The notes beneath the pieces are model-generated. The model was not told the origin of the DNA and did not search any database. It was given only the letters and a program-made list of their open reading frames with translations. Made by a program: the position numbers and the translations under genes. Positions 50,992 through 60,210 of a DNA stretch of 64,000 nucleotides are shown here, one piece after another. Origin of the DNA: DASPOJ01 sp050014395 (GTDB lineage Bacteria; Acidobacteriota; Terriglobia; Acidiferrales; UBA7541); the NCBI GenBank assembly GCA_050014395.1, contig JBEKDK010000001.1, forward strand, positions 1 to 64,000. Reading direction: 5' to 3'. Numbering within the stretch: position 1 is the first letter of the stretch; each line of letters begins with the position of its first letter.

Positions 50992-52523
50992 CCTTCGCGG
51001 GGATCTTACCGGAAGCTGCTCGCAATGCGCGCATCGAATTGCGGCCAAAGCGAGTACTTGCGAGCGTGGTGATTTGCGCCGTGGCGTCGTTCACGGCATA
51101 CGTTTATTACAGACATCCGCTTAGCCCGCGGGAATTGCTCGACTTCTTTCTATATTCGCAAATCACTCTACTGATCTTGGGCGGCGGAATCTATTGCTTA
51201 CAATCGATCCACCGTGAAAAAGAGCTGAACACGTTTGACTATCAACGTATCACGCGCCTAACGCCGCTCGAGTTGACGCTCGGGAAACTGTTTGGCGCTC
51301 CCTGCTTCGCGTATTTCGTCGTGCTATGTCTCGCGCCCATCACTATTGTCGCGGCGTATTTGTCTGGTGTGCCCGTCTTGACGGGCCTAGAGATCTACCT
51401 GCTCCTTCTGACGGGCGCGATCGCATGGCACGCCCTCGCGCTTTTGATCTCTTTGATGGCGGGCCGTGGGACTTTTGCTGGGGGGATCATTCTCCTCCTG
51501 ATACTGTTCTGGATGAGTTGCCTTTCCGGCTGGGACAGCGGCGGGATGCTTGCCCTTCAGGGCTTTAGTCCCTATTTTGCGGCGCAACTTCCAATTGCCG
51601 TTGCGCAACCAGGACATGCGCTGGGAGAGTTGCCAGCCGGAAGGGATTTGTTGTTTGGCGCTGCGGTTCCACATGGCTTGGTTCTGGTCGTCCTGTGGAT
51701 GAGTCTAACGGCCTGGTTTCTGTTGGCGGTGGCAAGAAATATCAAGCGCGATCCTTCGGTGTACGAAATCTATTCGCCGCTTCAGGCATTTGCGTTTGTG
51801 CTTTACCTGCATTTGATCGTGTTCGCTTTTTATCAGTGGACGCGAGTGTACCCTCTTCCCGTGGGAAGTGGCAGTTCGCTCCATTACGATTTGAGGGAAT
51901 TCGCCGTTGCGTCTATGCAGGCAGAGCACGAGTTTCTGGGGGTCAGCTTTTTGTTCTTTGCAGTCTTCGCCTTGGTACTGCTGCGAAATCGCGAGCGCGT
52001 GCGGCACAGGATCTTGAAACTAGGCCACGGCGCGGTGAGCTGGTGGTCCGCGGTTTGGCCAGCGCCTTATCTGCTGGGTGGTATCGTGGCCGAGGGCTTA
52101 GTCATGGTCGCCCTGATCCGGCACAAACTGCACCCGGAGACGGGGTGGAGTTTCGGGATGGCCTTCTTTGAAGTCTGTTTCCTCGCAGCATGGATCGTTC
52201 GCGACGCCATCTACCTGCAATGGATGAGACTGAGGCGCGGGCGCCGTTCGTTGATCGGCGGACTGCTTTACTTGATTGTGTTCTACGTGTGTACGAGCGC
52301 CCTTTGGGCAACGTTCGCCGTTCATGGATCGGAGTCCGTCAACACCGCTCGGCTAGCGCCCTATTTAGTGCCGTGGGCGATTTTCGGTTTCGATTTCCAC
52401 GGTTGGGTTGCATCCGCGAAAATGTGGATTGGGGCTCTGGCCGTCCTTGGATCTGAGGCGTTGGTGTTTGCCGCATTGCAGCGTGCGCAACTGAAAAGGC
52501 TGCGCGATTCTATGACTGTCTGA
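50988..52523 (+). CDS. Multi-pass membrane protein, partner permease of the ABC ATPase
   Basis: About 511 residues from GTG 50988, whose last two bases begin the stop of the ATPase gene. Roughly 12 hydrophobic segments, no motif beyond helices. N-terminal ITLLILGGGIYCLQSIHREK resembles ABC-2 permeases. With the ATPase it would form a two-gene exporter; the substrate is unknown. Confidence 0.75.
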   Translation: MTFAGILPEAARNARIELRPKRVLASVVICAVASFTAYVYYRHPLSPRELLDFFLYSQITLLILGGGIYCLQSIHREKELNTFDYQRITRLTPLELTLGKLFGAPCFAYFVVLCLAPITIVAAYLSGVPVLTGLEIYLLLLTGAIAWHALALLISLMAGRGTFAGGIILLLILFWMSCLSGWDSGGMLALQGFSPYFAAQLPIAVAQPGHALGELPAGRDLLFGAAVPHGLVLVVLWMSLTAWFLLAVARNIKRDPSVYEIYSPLQAFAFVLYLHLIVFAFYQWTRVYPLPVGSGSSLHYDLREFAVASMQAEHEFLGVSFLFFAVFALVLLRNRERVRHRILKLGHGAVSWWSAVWPAPYLLGGIVAEGLVMVALIRHKLHPETGWSFGMAFFEVCFLAAWIVRDAIYLQWMRLRRGRRSLIGGLLYLIVFYVCTSALWATFAVHGSESVNTARLAPYLVPWAIFGFDFHGWVASAKMWIGALAVLGSEALVFAALQRAQLKRLRDSMTV

Positions 52524-52741
52524 ACTCCCGCAGAATTAGTGTGCCCCCGCTGGGAAGGAATGTTCGCGACAATTGTGGCGTTTTTGTTGCCCCGGCTGCG
52601 CGCATTTCACTTGCTCGATTTCGCGCCGGTGAATGGGGAATTCCAAGATGCGAGAACACGGAGGTGAGACGACAGCAGATCTCTCCCGTCACGGCGGACC
52701 CGTCGGAATGACAAATTGAAGAGCGGCGGCGAAGGAATGTG

Positions 52742-53440
52742 TCAGGCGCGCTTGCGGACGGTGCGTTTTTCGATGCGCTTGGCGTAGGTTGCGCCTTGGA
52801 AGATTTTGTCGACGAAGATACCGGGGGTGTGGATGTGATCGGGGTCGAGCGCGCCTAATTCGACGATCTCCTCGACTTCGGCGATGACAACGTCCGCGGC
52901 GGTGGCCATCGTCGGATTGTAATTGCGCGCGGTGCGGCGGTAGACCAAGTTGCCCCAGCGATCGCCCTTCCACGCTTTGATGAACGCGAAATCGCCGCGC
53001 AAGGCTCGCTCGAGCAGATAGCGGCGGCCATCGAATTCCCTTTCCTCTTTTCCTTTAGCGACGAGCGTGCCGACGCCGGTGGGCGTGTAAAACGCGGGGA
53101 TGCCGGCGCCGCCGCAGCGCAAGCGCTCGATCAGCGTGCCCTGGGGATTGAGCTCGATTTCGATTCCGCCGGAGAGCACCAGCGATTCGCACAATTTATT
53201 TTCGCCGACGTAGGTGCCGATCAGCTTGCGCACTTGGCGCGTGTCAAGCAATCGGCCGATGCCCCAATCGGCGACGCCGGCATTGTTGGATACGATCGTG
53301 AGATCGCGCGTGCCTTTGCGGCGCACGGCTTCGATTAGATTTTCAGGGATGCCGCAGAGGCCGAAGCCGCCCATCAGGATCGTGGCGCCGTCTTTCAGGT
53401 CGGCGATGGCGGTTTCGGCGTTGGCGACGCGTTTGTCCAT
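52742..53440 (-). CDS. scoA: 3-oxoacid CoA-transferase, subunit A
   Basis: 232 residues from ATG 53440. Motifs: ILMGGFGLCGIPENLIEAV, IVSNNAGVADWGIG and FDGRRYLLERALRGDFAFIKAWKG split over the CoA-transferase I fold. The frame is open upstream to 53506, but the chosen start fits the family. It pairs with scoB; together they form the transferase heterodimer. Confidence 0.93.
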   Translation of the reverse strand: MDKRVANAETAIADLKDGATILMGGFGLCGIPENLIEAVRRKGTRDLTIVSNNAGVADWGIGRLLDTRQVRKLIGTYVGENKLCESLVLSGGIEIELNPQGTLIERLRCGGAGIPAFYTPTGVGTLVAKGKEEREFDGRRYLLERALRGDFAFIKAWKGDRWGNLVYRRTARNYNPTMATAADVVIAEVEEIVELGALDPDHIHTPGIFVDKIFQGATYAKRIEKRTVRKRA

Positions 53441-53530
53441 GGCGGTTTCGTCAACAATGAGCGCAAAGGCGGGCGGAGACAAGCCTGCCTTTACAAAACC
53501 TATCACTCCGATTGCGCGCGCGCTCGAAGC

Positions 53531-54397
53531 TTACTGCGAATCGCGGAGAATTTTGTAGAGTTCGCCAGCGCCGGCGAATTCGTCCTCGAGTTCGCGGCTG
53601 CGCAGCAACGGGCGCAAATTTTCGATGGCTTGCGCCATGCGATCGAGGGCGCGATCGATATTGTCGGCGTTGGTGAGGACGATATCGCGCCACAGGGCGT
53701 AGGGGCTGCCGGCGAGTCGCAGCGATTCGCGCAATCCGCGGCCCGCGAGGATCAGCGGCAGACCGGTTTGATCGGTTTGATCGCGCACGACGCCGGCCAA
53801 CGCGACGGCGAGCAATTGCGGCAGATGCGAAACGAAGGCGGCGGCGCGATCGTGGCTGGCGGCGTCAAGCCATAGCGGCTGCGCGCCCAATTTGCCGAGC
53901 AGCGCGACGAAGGCCAAGACGCGCGGATCGTTGTCCGTGGTCTCGCTCGCGCGAATCAGGGCGTAGCGCGCGCCGGCGAAAAGTTTGGCCTCGGCCGCGG
54001 CCACGCCGGAAATTTCTTTGCCGGCCATGGGGTGGCCGCCGAGGAAAAGCGCGCGGCCAGTGAAACATTCCGCGGCGCGCTCGCAAATGGCGCGTTTGGA
54101 GCTGGCGGTATCGGTGACGAGCGCGTGAGGCGAAGCGGCTCGCGCGATTTCGGGCAAATGCTCGAGGACGGCTCCGACGGGCAGCGCGATGTAAACAAGA
54201 TCGGCGCCGCGGACGGCGCGAGCGAGATTCGCTTCGCCGCGATCGATCGCTCCGCGTTTGCGAGCGAGGCGTAGAGTTTCGGGTTTATCCCAGCCGACGA
54301 CGCGCGGGCGAGGCCGCAGCCGCCGCAGCGCCAATCCAAACGAGCCGCCGATCAATCCCGTGCCGAGGATCGCGACGCGCTTGAAACCGGCCGCCAT
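53531..54397 (-). CDS. tyrA: Prephenate dehydrogenase
   Basis: 288 residues. NAD motif ILGTGLIGGSFGLALRR, then SSKRAICE, GGHPMAGKEISG and SHLPQLLAVALA. Converts prephenate to 4-hydroxyphenylpyruvate. No chorismate mutase or ACT domain. Three bases separate it from aroF; it ends the aromatic cluster. Confidence 0.93.
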   Translation of the reverse strand: MAAGFKRVAILGTGLIGGSFGLALRRLRPRPRVVGWDKPETLRLARKRGAIDRGEANLARAVRGADLVYIALPVGAVLEHLPEIARAASPHALVTDTASSKRAICERAAECFTGRALFLGGHPMAGKEISGVAAAEAKLFAGARYALIRASETTDNDPRVLAFVALLGKLGAQPLWLDAASHDRAAAFVSHLPQLLAVALAGVVRDQTDQTGLPLILAGRGLRESLRLAGSPYALWRDIVLTNADNIDRALDRMAQAIENLRPLLRSRELEDEFAGAGELYKILRDSQ

Positions 54398-54400
54398 CGA

Positions 54401-55420
54401 CTAGGCCACGCGCCGGCCGACCGCGGGCGCGATGATGCGCAACTCGGCCATCAGCTGCGCGAACTGCTCGATGTAGAGCGATTGCGCGCCATCGGAAAGC
54501 GCGTGCTCGGGATCGCCGTGGACTTCGACGATCAAGCCATCGGCGCCGGCGGCCACCGCAGCGCGCGCCATCGGCGCAACTTTGTCGCGCAGGCCGGTGC
54601 CGTGCGAAGGATCGGCGATGATCGGCAGATGCGAAAGCTTTTTGATCACGGGGATCGCGGCGATATCCAGCGTGTTGCGCGTGTACGTCTCGAAGGTGCG
54701 AATGCCGCGTTCGCACAACACCACTTGATAATTTCCGCCGGCCAAAATGTATTCGGCGGAAAGCAGCAGCTCTTCGATCGTCGCCGAAAGGCCGCGCTTC
54801 AGGAGCACGGGCTTGCGCACTTCGCCCAGCGCGCGCAGTAAATGGTAATTCTGCATGTTGCGCGCGCCGACTTGCAGCATGTCGACATACGGCAGCAGCA
54901 ACTGAATCTGCGACGGGTCCATCACTTCGCTGACCACCAGCAGGCCGTTGCGGTCCGCGGCCGCGCGCATGAGTTTCAGGCCGGGCTCGCCGAGGCCTTG
55001 AAACGTGTACGGCGAGCTGCGCGGCTTGAACGCGCCGCCGCGCAAAACTTTGGCGCCCAATGCGGCCACGCGCTCGGCGATCAAATCAATTTGTTCCGCC
55101 GATTCCACCGCGCACGGCCCGGCCATGACGACGACTTCCGTGCCGCCGATGCGCACTCCCTTGCCGAGATCGACGATCGTGCCTTCGGGACGAAATGTCC
55201 GGCTGGCGAGTTTGTACGGCTGGGTGATGCGTAGCACCTGGCGTACGCCATCCAGCAATTCGACGTCGCGCGTATCGAAATCGGGATGCACTCCGACGGC
55301 GCCGAGCACTGTGTGCGACGCGCCGGTGGAGCGATGAATATCAAAACCCATGCCCACCAGACGATCGATGACGTGCTGGATCTGGCCTTCGGTGGCGCCT
55401 TCTTGCATTACAACGACCAT
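54401..55420 (-). CDS. aroF: DAHP synthase with N-terminal ferredoxin-like domain
   Basis: 339 residues. Residues 1-65 form the ferredoxin-like regulatory domain (VVMQEGATEGQIQHVIDRL) of Thermotoga-type DAHP synthase; the barrel has VVMAGPCAVESAEQ, RGGAFKPRSSPYTFQGLG, QVGARNMQNYHLL and ADPSHGTGLRDK. It is a second copy beside 10167-11129, which lacks this domain. Family feedback by Tyr/Phe acts through the extra domain. Confidence 0.95.
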   Translation of the reverse strand: MVVVMQEGATEGQIQHVIDRLVGMGFDIHRSTGASHTVLGAVGVHPDFDTRDVELLDGVRQVLRITQPYKLASRTFRPEGTIVDLGKGVRIGGTEVVVMAGPCAVESAEQIDLIAERVAALGAKVLRGGAFKPRSSPYTFQGLGEPGLKLMRAAADRNGLLVVSEVMDPSQIQLLLPYVDMLQVGARNMQNYHLLRALGEVRKPVLLKRGLSATIEELLLSAEYILAGGNYQVVLCERGIRTFETYTRNTLDIAAIPVIKKLSHLPIIADPSHGTGLRDKVAPMARAAVAAGADGLIVEVHGDPEHALSDGAQSLYIEQFAQLMAELRIIAPAVGRRVA

Positions 55421-55450
55421 GTCGAGAGACCTCTTCCTTTCGTTTCGCGC

Positions 55451-55792
55451 TTACTGCTTGTGCTGTGCTTTCGATTGCTTCGGCGCGGCGTCGGGCGCTG
55501 CTGAGTGCGGCTCGTCCGCAGCTTCTTGCACCACAGCGCGTTCGACGGAGCGCGCTTCGTCCAAAATTCTCTCCCACAGACGGCGAATGGCCGCGGGCGA
55601 AAGCGGGCCGCGACTTGCTTGCTCCACCGCATCGAGCACCATGCGCTCGCGCTCGGGCTGATAAATCGCGACGCCGCTCGCGCGCTTCAAGTGCCCGATC
55701 TCGAGCGCGCACTGCGAGCGCTCATTGAGCAGTTCGACTAGACGCAGGTCGATCTCATCGATGCGGCGCCGCCAATCGTCGATGGTCTTCAT
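55451..55792 (-). CDS. aroQ: Chorismate mutase (AroQ type)
   Basis: 113 residues. AroQ helical fold: WRRRIDEIDLRLVELLNER, ALEIGHLKRASGVAIYQPER and MVLDAVEQASRGPLSPAAIR. Provides prephenate for PheA and TyrA. Overlaps trpA by four bases. Ala/Lys-rich C-terminal tail. Confidence 0.9.
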   Translation of the reverse strand: MKTIDDWRRRIDEIDLRLVELLNERSQCALEIGHLKRASGVAIYQPERERMVLDAVEQASRGPLSPAAIRRLWERILDEARSVERAVVQEAADEPHSAAPDAAPKQSKAQHKQ

Positions 55793-56616
55793 GCTTCGGT
55801 TCCTCGCCGGCTCAGACCTTGCAGCGCAGCTTGCTTCAGCGCACGGACGCGCGTGCCGAGCGCTTTCGCCGCGGCGGCTTCGCTGCCGGCGCGCTCAATT
55901 TCTTCCACCAGCGCCGAGCCGACAACCGCCGCGTCCGCCAATCCGCCGAGCATCGACACGTGCACCGGCAGCGACACGCCGAAGCCAACCGCAATCGGCA
56001 AGCGCGTCGCGCGGCGCGTCCTGCGAATCAGGCCGGGCAAATCGTCCGGCAAATTATCTTTCGCGCCGGTCACGCCGGTGCGCGAAATAACGTACAGAAA
56101 ACCGCTCGAGGCTTCGGCGATAAGCTTCAGGCGCTCGTCGGTCGATGTCGGCGCGGCCAGAAAAATCGTGTCCAGTCCGCGTGCGCGAACCGCGGCGCGA
56201 TAATCGCCGGCTTCCTCCGGCGTGAGGTCGGTGATCAGCACGCCATCGGCTCCGGCGGCCGCCGCTTCCGCTGCAAAGTGCGCCAGGCCCATCTGCAGCA
56301 CCGGATTGTAATAGCTGAAGAGCATCAGCGGAACTTCTGTTTTCGCGCGCAGTGCGCGGACCAGATCGAGCACGCCACGCAGCGTGGTGCCGGCGGCCAG
56401 CGAGCGCTCAATGGCGCGCTGGATCGTGGGGCCATCGGCGACAGGATCGCTGAACGGCACGCCGAGTTCGATCACGTCGGCGCCGGCAGCCGCGAGCGCC
56501 AAGACGAAGGATTCCGTGGCCGCAAGCGACGGATCGCCCGCGGTGAGATACGGGATTAGGCCCATCTCGCCGGCGTCGCGGAGCTTGTCAAAGCGCGCTG
56601 TGATTCGCGTGGTCAT
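55789..56616 (-). CDS. trpA: Tryptophan synthase alpha subunit
   Basis: 275 residues. Catalytic Glu and Asp in VIELGVPFSDPVADGPTIQ, plus the loop GVLITDLTPEEAGDY and FLYVISRTGVTGAKDN. Splits indole-3-glycerol phosphate. Starts 35 bases after trpB; its stop overlaps the aroQ start. Confidence 0.95.
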   Translation of the reverse strand: MTTRITARFDKLRDAGEMGLIPYLTAGDPSLAATESFVLALAAAGADVIELGVPFSDPVADGPTIQRAIERSLAAGTTLRGVLDLVRALRAKTEVPLMLFSYYNPVLQMGLAHFAAEAAAAGADGVLITDLTPEEAGDYRAAVRARGLDTIFLAAPTSTDERLKLIAEASSGFLYVISRTGVTGAKDNLPDDLPGLIRRTRRATRLPIAVGFGVSLPVHVSMLGGLADAAVVGSALVEEIERAGSEAAAAKALGTRVRALKQAALQGLSRRGTEA

Positions 56617-56651
56617 TATCTATATCCAATTGCGTGCCGCGATTCGCCCGG

Positions 56652-57869
56652 CTACGCGAATTTCGCCAGAATATCCATATCCTTATCGCCGCGCCCCGAA
56701 AGATTGATGACCACCACTTGATCGGGCTTCATGCGCGGCGCGCGAACGGACATTTCCGCCAGCGCGTGCGCGGATTCAAGCGCCGGAATGATTCCTTCGG
56801 TGCGCGCCAATAAACGCGCGGCTGCGATTGCAGCATCGTCGCCGATCGCGGTGTATTCGGCGCGATGCTGATCGGCCAGCCAGGCGTGCTCGGGTCCGAC
56901 CGCCGGATAATCCAGGCCCGCGGAAACGGAATGCGTCGTGGCAATCTGCCCATCCGCCGTTTGCAGCACGTACGTGTAGGTTCCCTGCAACACACCGGGG
57001 CGCGCGCCGGAAAATCCCGCGGCGGCGGCCAGGCGCGCGGCGTGCTCTCCAAGCGAACTGCCGCGGCCGCCGGCTTCCACACCCAACATCTTCACGCTCG
57101 CATCGCCCAGAAATTCGTGGAACAGCCCGATGGCATTCGAGCCGCCCCCAACGCACGCCACCAACAAATCGGGCAAGCGGCCTTCCGCTTCCAGAATTTG
57201 CGCGCGGGCTTCGCGGCCGATCACGCTTTGAAAATCGCGCACGATTTGCGGATACGGATGCGCGCCCAGCACGGAGCCGAGCAAATAATGCGTGGTGCGC
57301 ACGTTGGTCACCCAGTCGCGCATGGCTTCATTGATCGCATCCTTCAACGTGCGGCTGCCGGCCGATACGCCGATCACTTGCGCGCCCAACATCTGCATCC
57401 GCGAGACGTTCAGCCGCTGGCGCTCCATATCTTCGGTGCCCATGTACACGACGCACTCGAGTCCCAATCGCGCCGCGACTGTCGCTGACGCCACGCCGTG
57501 CTGGCCCGCTCCGGTTTCGGCGACGATGCGGCGCTTGCCCATGCGCACGGCCAGAAGTCCCTGGCCCAGGCAGTTATTGATTTTGTGCGCGCCGGTGTGC
57601 AGCAGGTCTTCGCGCTTCAGATAAATTCGTGGGCCGCCCCAATGCGCGGAAAGCCGCTCGGCGTGCTGCAGCGGCGTAGGCCGCCCGGCGAAATTGCGCA
57701 GCGAAAAATCCAGTTCGCGCTGAAACGATGCGTCGGCACGGGCTTCGGCGTACGCGCGCGTCAGCTCCGCTAGCGGCTCGACGAGCGTTTCGGGCACGTA
57801 GCCGCCGCCATACGGGCCGTAGCGGCCGCGCGCGTCCGGCCAGATTTGCGGATTTGCAGTTGTCGCCAT
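56652..57869 (-). CDS. trpB: Tryptophan synthase beta subunit
   Basis: 405 residues. PLP lysine in LHTGAHKINNCLGQ, the GAGQHGVASATVAARLGLEC segment, phosphate-binding VGGGSNAIGLFHEF and SGRGDKDM at the C-terminus. Full length. Start ATG at 57869. Separated from trpF by a 214-base gap carrying repeats. Confidence 0.97.
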   Translation of the reverse strand: MATTANPQIWPDARGRYGPYGGGYVPETLVEPLAELTRAYAEARADASFQRELDFSLRNFAGRPTPLQHAERLSAHWGGPRIYLKREDLLHTGAHKINNCLGQGLLAVRMGKRRIVAETGAGQHGVASATVAARLGLECVVYMGTEDMERQRLNVSRMQMLGAQVIGVSAGSRTLKDAINEAMRDWVTNVRTTHYLLGSVLGAHPYPQIVRDFQSVIGREARAQILEAEGRLPDLLVACVGGGSNAIGLFHEFLGDASVKMLGVEAGGRGSSLGEHAARLAAAAGFSGARPGVLQGTYTYVLQTADGQIATTHSVSAGLDYPAVGPEHAWLADQHRAEYTAIGDDAAIAAARLLARTEGIIPALESAHALAEMSVRAPRMKPDQVVVINLSGRGDKDMDILAKFA

Positions 57870-57931
57870 CGCTTGCTCTAACTGTTTCTTTTCGTCTTCT
57901 AGGACGTCACGCCGTCGTGCAAGCTTGTGTC

Positions 57932-58011
57932 GCCCCTACGGGGCTCGCGCGATTCTGTCGCGGCTACCCAGGGCTTCCGCCCTGGGCTAAATTGTTCCGC
58001 CCCTCCGGGGC
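57932..58011. repeat. Triple-hairpin intergenic repeat between trpF and trpB
   Basis: Three hairpins within 80 bases: GCCCC-TAC-GGGGC (57932-57944), CCCAGGGC-TTCC-GCCCTGGG (57967-57986) and GCCCC-TCC-GGGGC (57999-58011). No poly-T tract. This looks like a mobile REP-type repeat of the kind scattered between acidobacterial genes. It splits trpF from trpB and could affect mRNA stability. Confidence 0.6.
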
Positions 58012-58083
58012 TGAGTCAACAATCACGCCGGACGAGCGATCCACACGGGCGCGCACGAAAACCGCAGGAGCCGAACCCGAAGT

Positions 58084-58725
58084 TCAGGGACGCGCCAAAA
58101 TTTTACTGGCCTCTACTTCACGCATAAATGCTCGCAGCCGCGCGGGATCTTTTTTGCCCGGCCGCGATTCGGTGCCGCTGCAAACGTCAACGGCAAAGGG
58201 CGCCGCGGCGGCAATCGCTTCGCGAACATTCTCCGGGCGCAAGCCGCCGGCCAGAATCACGCGACCGTAACGCTGCGCGCGGCGCGCGATCTGCCAATTC
58301 ACCGTCTTGCCCGTGCCGCCGTAAAGACCGGGATGAAAACCATCCAGCAAATTGGCCCAGTCGCCACGATAGCGCGTCATGCTCGCGAGACGAAAACCAG
58401 GCTTCACGCGAAACGCTTTGATCACTTTGTGGCGGCGTGCGCGAACGGCCGCCGCATCGGCCGGCGATTCATCGCCTTGCAACTGCACGGCCTTCAGATG
58501 AATCGCGCGGGCCAACGCATCCACCACCTGCGGCGACCAGTTCACGAATACACCCACGGGCACAACGCACGCTGGCAGGCGGCGAATAATCTCCCACGCG
58601 CGGGCGGGCGAAACCACGCGCGGACTTCCCGGATGAAAATTGAAGCCGAGCATCGTGGCGCCCAAATCTACAGCCAGGCGCGCGTCGGCCCAATTCGTGA
58701 TCCCGCAGATTTTCACGCGAACCAT
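58084..58725 (-). CDS. trpF: Phosphoribosylanthranilate isomerase
   Basis: 213 residues. It starts VRVKICGITNWADARLAVDL (Cys catalytic) and has LQGDESPAD and ILAGGLRPENVREAI (phosphate binding), with the catalytic Asp region DVCSGTES. Starts nine bases after trpC. Confidence 0.94.
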   Translation of the reverse strand: MVRVKICGITNWADARLAVDLGATMLGFNFHPGSPRVVSPARAWEIIRRLPACVVPVGVFVNWSPQVVDALARAIHLKAVQLQGDESPADAAAVRARRHKVIKAFRVKPGFRLASMTRYRGDWANLLDGFHPGLYGGTGKTVNWQIARRAQRYGRVILAGGLRPENVREAIAAAAPFAVDVCSGTESRPGKKDPARLRAFMREVEASKILARP

Positions 58726-58734
58726 GGCGGCCGC

Positions 58735-59538
58735 TTACGCGCTCGGGCGCACGATCGCGCCGAGCGCCGCGGCGGGATCGGGCGCGGTCATCAAAGTTTC
58801 GCCGACCAGAAACGCATCGAAACCAACGTCGCGGAGTTTTTTCAGTTGCTCGTGAAATTTGAGGCCGGATTCGCTGACCGCGATGCATTCATCCGGCACG
58901 GCGTCGATCAACTCGAAGGAAGTCTCCACGCGCACATCGAGGGTGCGCAAATCGCGATTGTTCACGCCCAAAATGCGCGCTCCGGCCGCGAGCGCGCGAT
59001 CCAATTCAGCGCGGGTGTGCACTTCGACCATCGGCTCCATTCCGAGCTCGCGCCCCAGTGCCAAAAACTCGACGAGCGATTCCTGGCTGATCGCTGCGAC
59101 GATCAGCAGAAACGAATCCGCATTTGTGGCCCGCGTTTCCCAAATCTGCCACGAGTCCACGATGAAATCCTTGCGCAGCACCGGCAACGCCACGCGTTTG
59201 CGCGCCTGCCGCAGATAATTAAGGTCGCCCTCGAAAAATTCCTCTTCGGTGAGCACGGAAAGCGCGGTGGCGCCGGCGCGCTCAAATTCGGCGGCCAGCG
59301 TGGCGGCATCGAAATCCGATCGCAGCACGCCCTGAGAGGGCGAGGCTTTTTTCAATTCGGCGATGACGTTGAAAGCGTCGCGAGTCAGGGCCGCAGCGAA
59401 ATCGCGAACGGGATCGGCCTTGGTGACGCCCATGCGCAGCACGGCTTCAGGTACCACGCGCTTGCGATAAGCCACGGCGTCTTTACGCGCCTTGAGGATG
59501 CGCGCAAGCACGCCGGTAGGTGAAGTTTCGAGCACCAT
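58735..59538 (-). CDS. trpC: Indole-3-glycerol phosphate synthase
   Basis: 267 residues from ATG 59538 (the frame is open to 59616, but the promoter lies in that extension). Motifs: FNVIAELKKASPSQG, VLRKDFIVDSWQIWE and ILGVNNRDLRTLDV. AAGGAG is 13 bases upstream of the ATG. First gene of the cluster; trpE, trpG and trpD are not in the window. Confidence 0.95.
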   Translation of the reverse strand: MVLETSPTGVLARILKARKDAVAYRKRVVPEAVLRMGVTKADPVRDFAAALTRDAFNVIAELKKASPSQGVLRSDFDAATLAAEFERAGATALSVLTEEEFFEGDLNYLRQARKRVALPVLRKDFIVDSWQIWETRATNADSFLLIVAAISQESLVEFLALGRELGMEPMVEVHTRAELDRALAAGARILGVNNRDLRTLDVRVETSFELIDAVPDECIAVSESGLKFHEQLKKLRDVGFDAFLVGETLMTAPDPAAALGAIVRPSA

Positions 59539-59578
59539 GGCACCGCGATCGCTCCTTGTGAGGGTACGGAAACCAACA

Positions 59579-59607
59579 ATGCTATGCCCTGCCCCAAGCG
59601 AAGTCAA
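59579..59607 (-). promoter_or_regulatory. Promoter for the trpC-to-tyrA cluster
   Basis: Read on the minus strand: TTGACT (59607-59602), a 17-base spacer, TAGCAT (59584-59579). Predicted start near 59571, about 33 bases before trpC. No leader peptide or attenuator fits in so short a leader, unlike pheA and ilv. Confidence 0.6.
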
Positions 59608-59616
59608 TTTGGCCAC

Positions 59617-60009
59617 TCAATACCGTTCTCCGGTGAATGGCTCGGCCACGATTTGATAATCGTCCTCGTAAGCCACGTATCCGACTCGGTCAGTCGTCAG
59701 CATCCGAACCGAAACTCCGTGATTCTCAAGAATTGCGATCATCGACCGGACGTAGGCGATGTGTTCAAGCGCGGAATCCTTAAACCATGATATCGCCTTC
59801 CTTTTCTTGCGATAAAAAGGAGGCTTGGAGACAGTAAATCGTGCGGGCTTCTCCAAATTCTCGTTGAACCACCGCCGAATCACATCAAGCTGCTCCTCTT
59901 CATCCGGGTAGAGCTTCCCATCGACTCGAAGATTCCAGGCAGCTTGAAACACCCCGAGCTCTTTGTTGGAAACCTCATGAATTTCGTCGACAACGAATCT
60001 CAAGTACAT
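59617..60009 (-). CDS. Hypothetical protein
   Basis: 130 residues from ATG 60009 (MYLRFVVDEIHEVSNKELG), ending ...TGERY. No known domain recognised; the sequence is charged and likely soluble, with SKPPFYRKKRKAISWFKDSA in the middle. Its 3' end is just upstream of the trpC promoter. Confidence 0.6.
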   Translation of the reverse strand: MYLRFVVDEIHEVSNKELGVFQAAWNLRVDGKLYPDEEEQLDVIRRWFNENLEKPARFTVSKPPFYRKKRKAISWFKDSALEHIAYVRSMIAILENHGVSVRMLTTDRVGYVAYEDDYQIVAEPFTGERY

Positions 60010-60210
60010 GGCTCGCCACGGCGAGATTTTACATCTGCGGGCGCCGCTCGGAAACTCCCTCCGAACGCAGACCCTCCTTGGACTTCGCCGAAAGGAGCAA
60101 TGCGTTGGGTCGCCACATCCATTTTCCAGCGGCAGCGCTTTTCCCCTTGCGCTTCGATGTGAACGGCGGTATATTTCTCCCCGTAGAAGCACAAGGGGGG
60201 CACACCAATC

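Noticed and set aside
52640..52720. Possible terminator or repeat between the ABC permease and scoA
   Set aside because: The convergent 218-base gap holds some GC symmetry and a GTCGGAATGACA motif but no stem followed by a T tract, so nothing firm can be called.
58333..59523. 396-codon plus-strand frame opposite trpF and trpC
   Set aside because: Antisense to clear trp genes; no start signal and Arg/His-rich composition.
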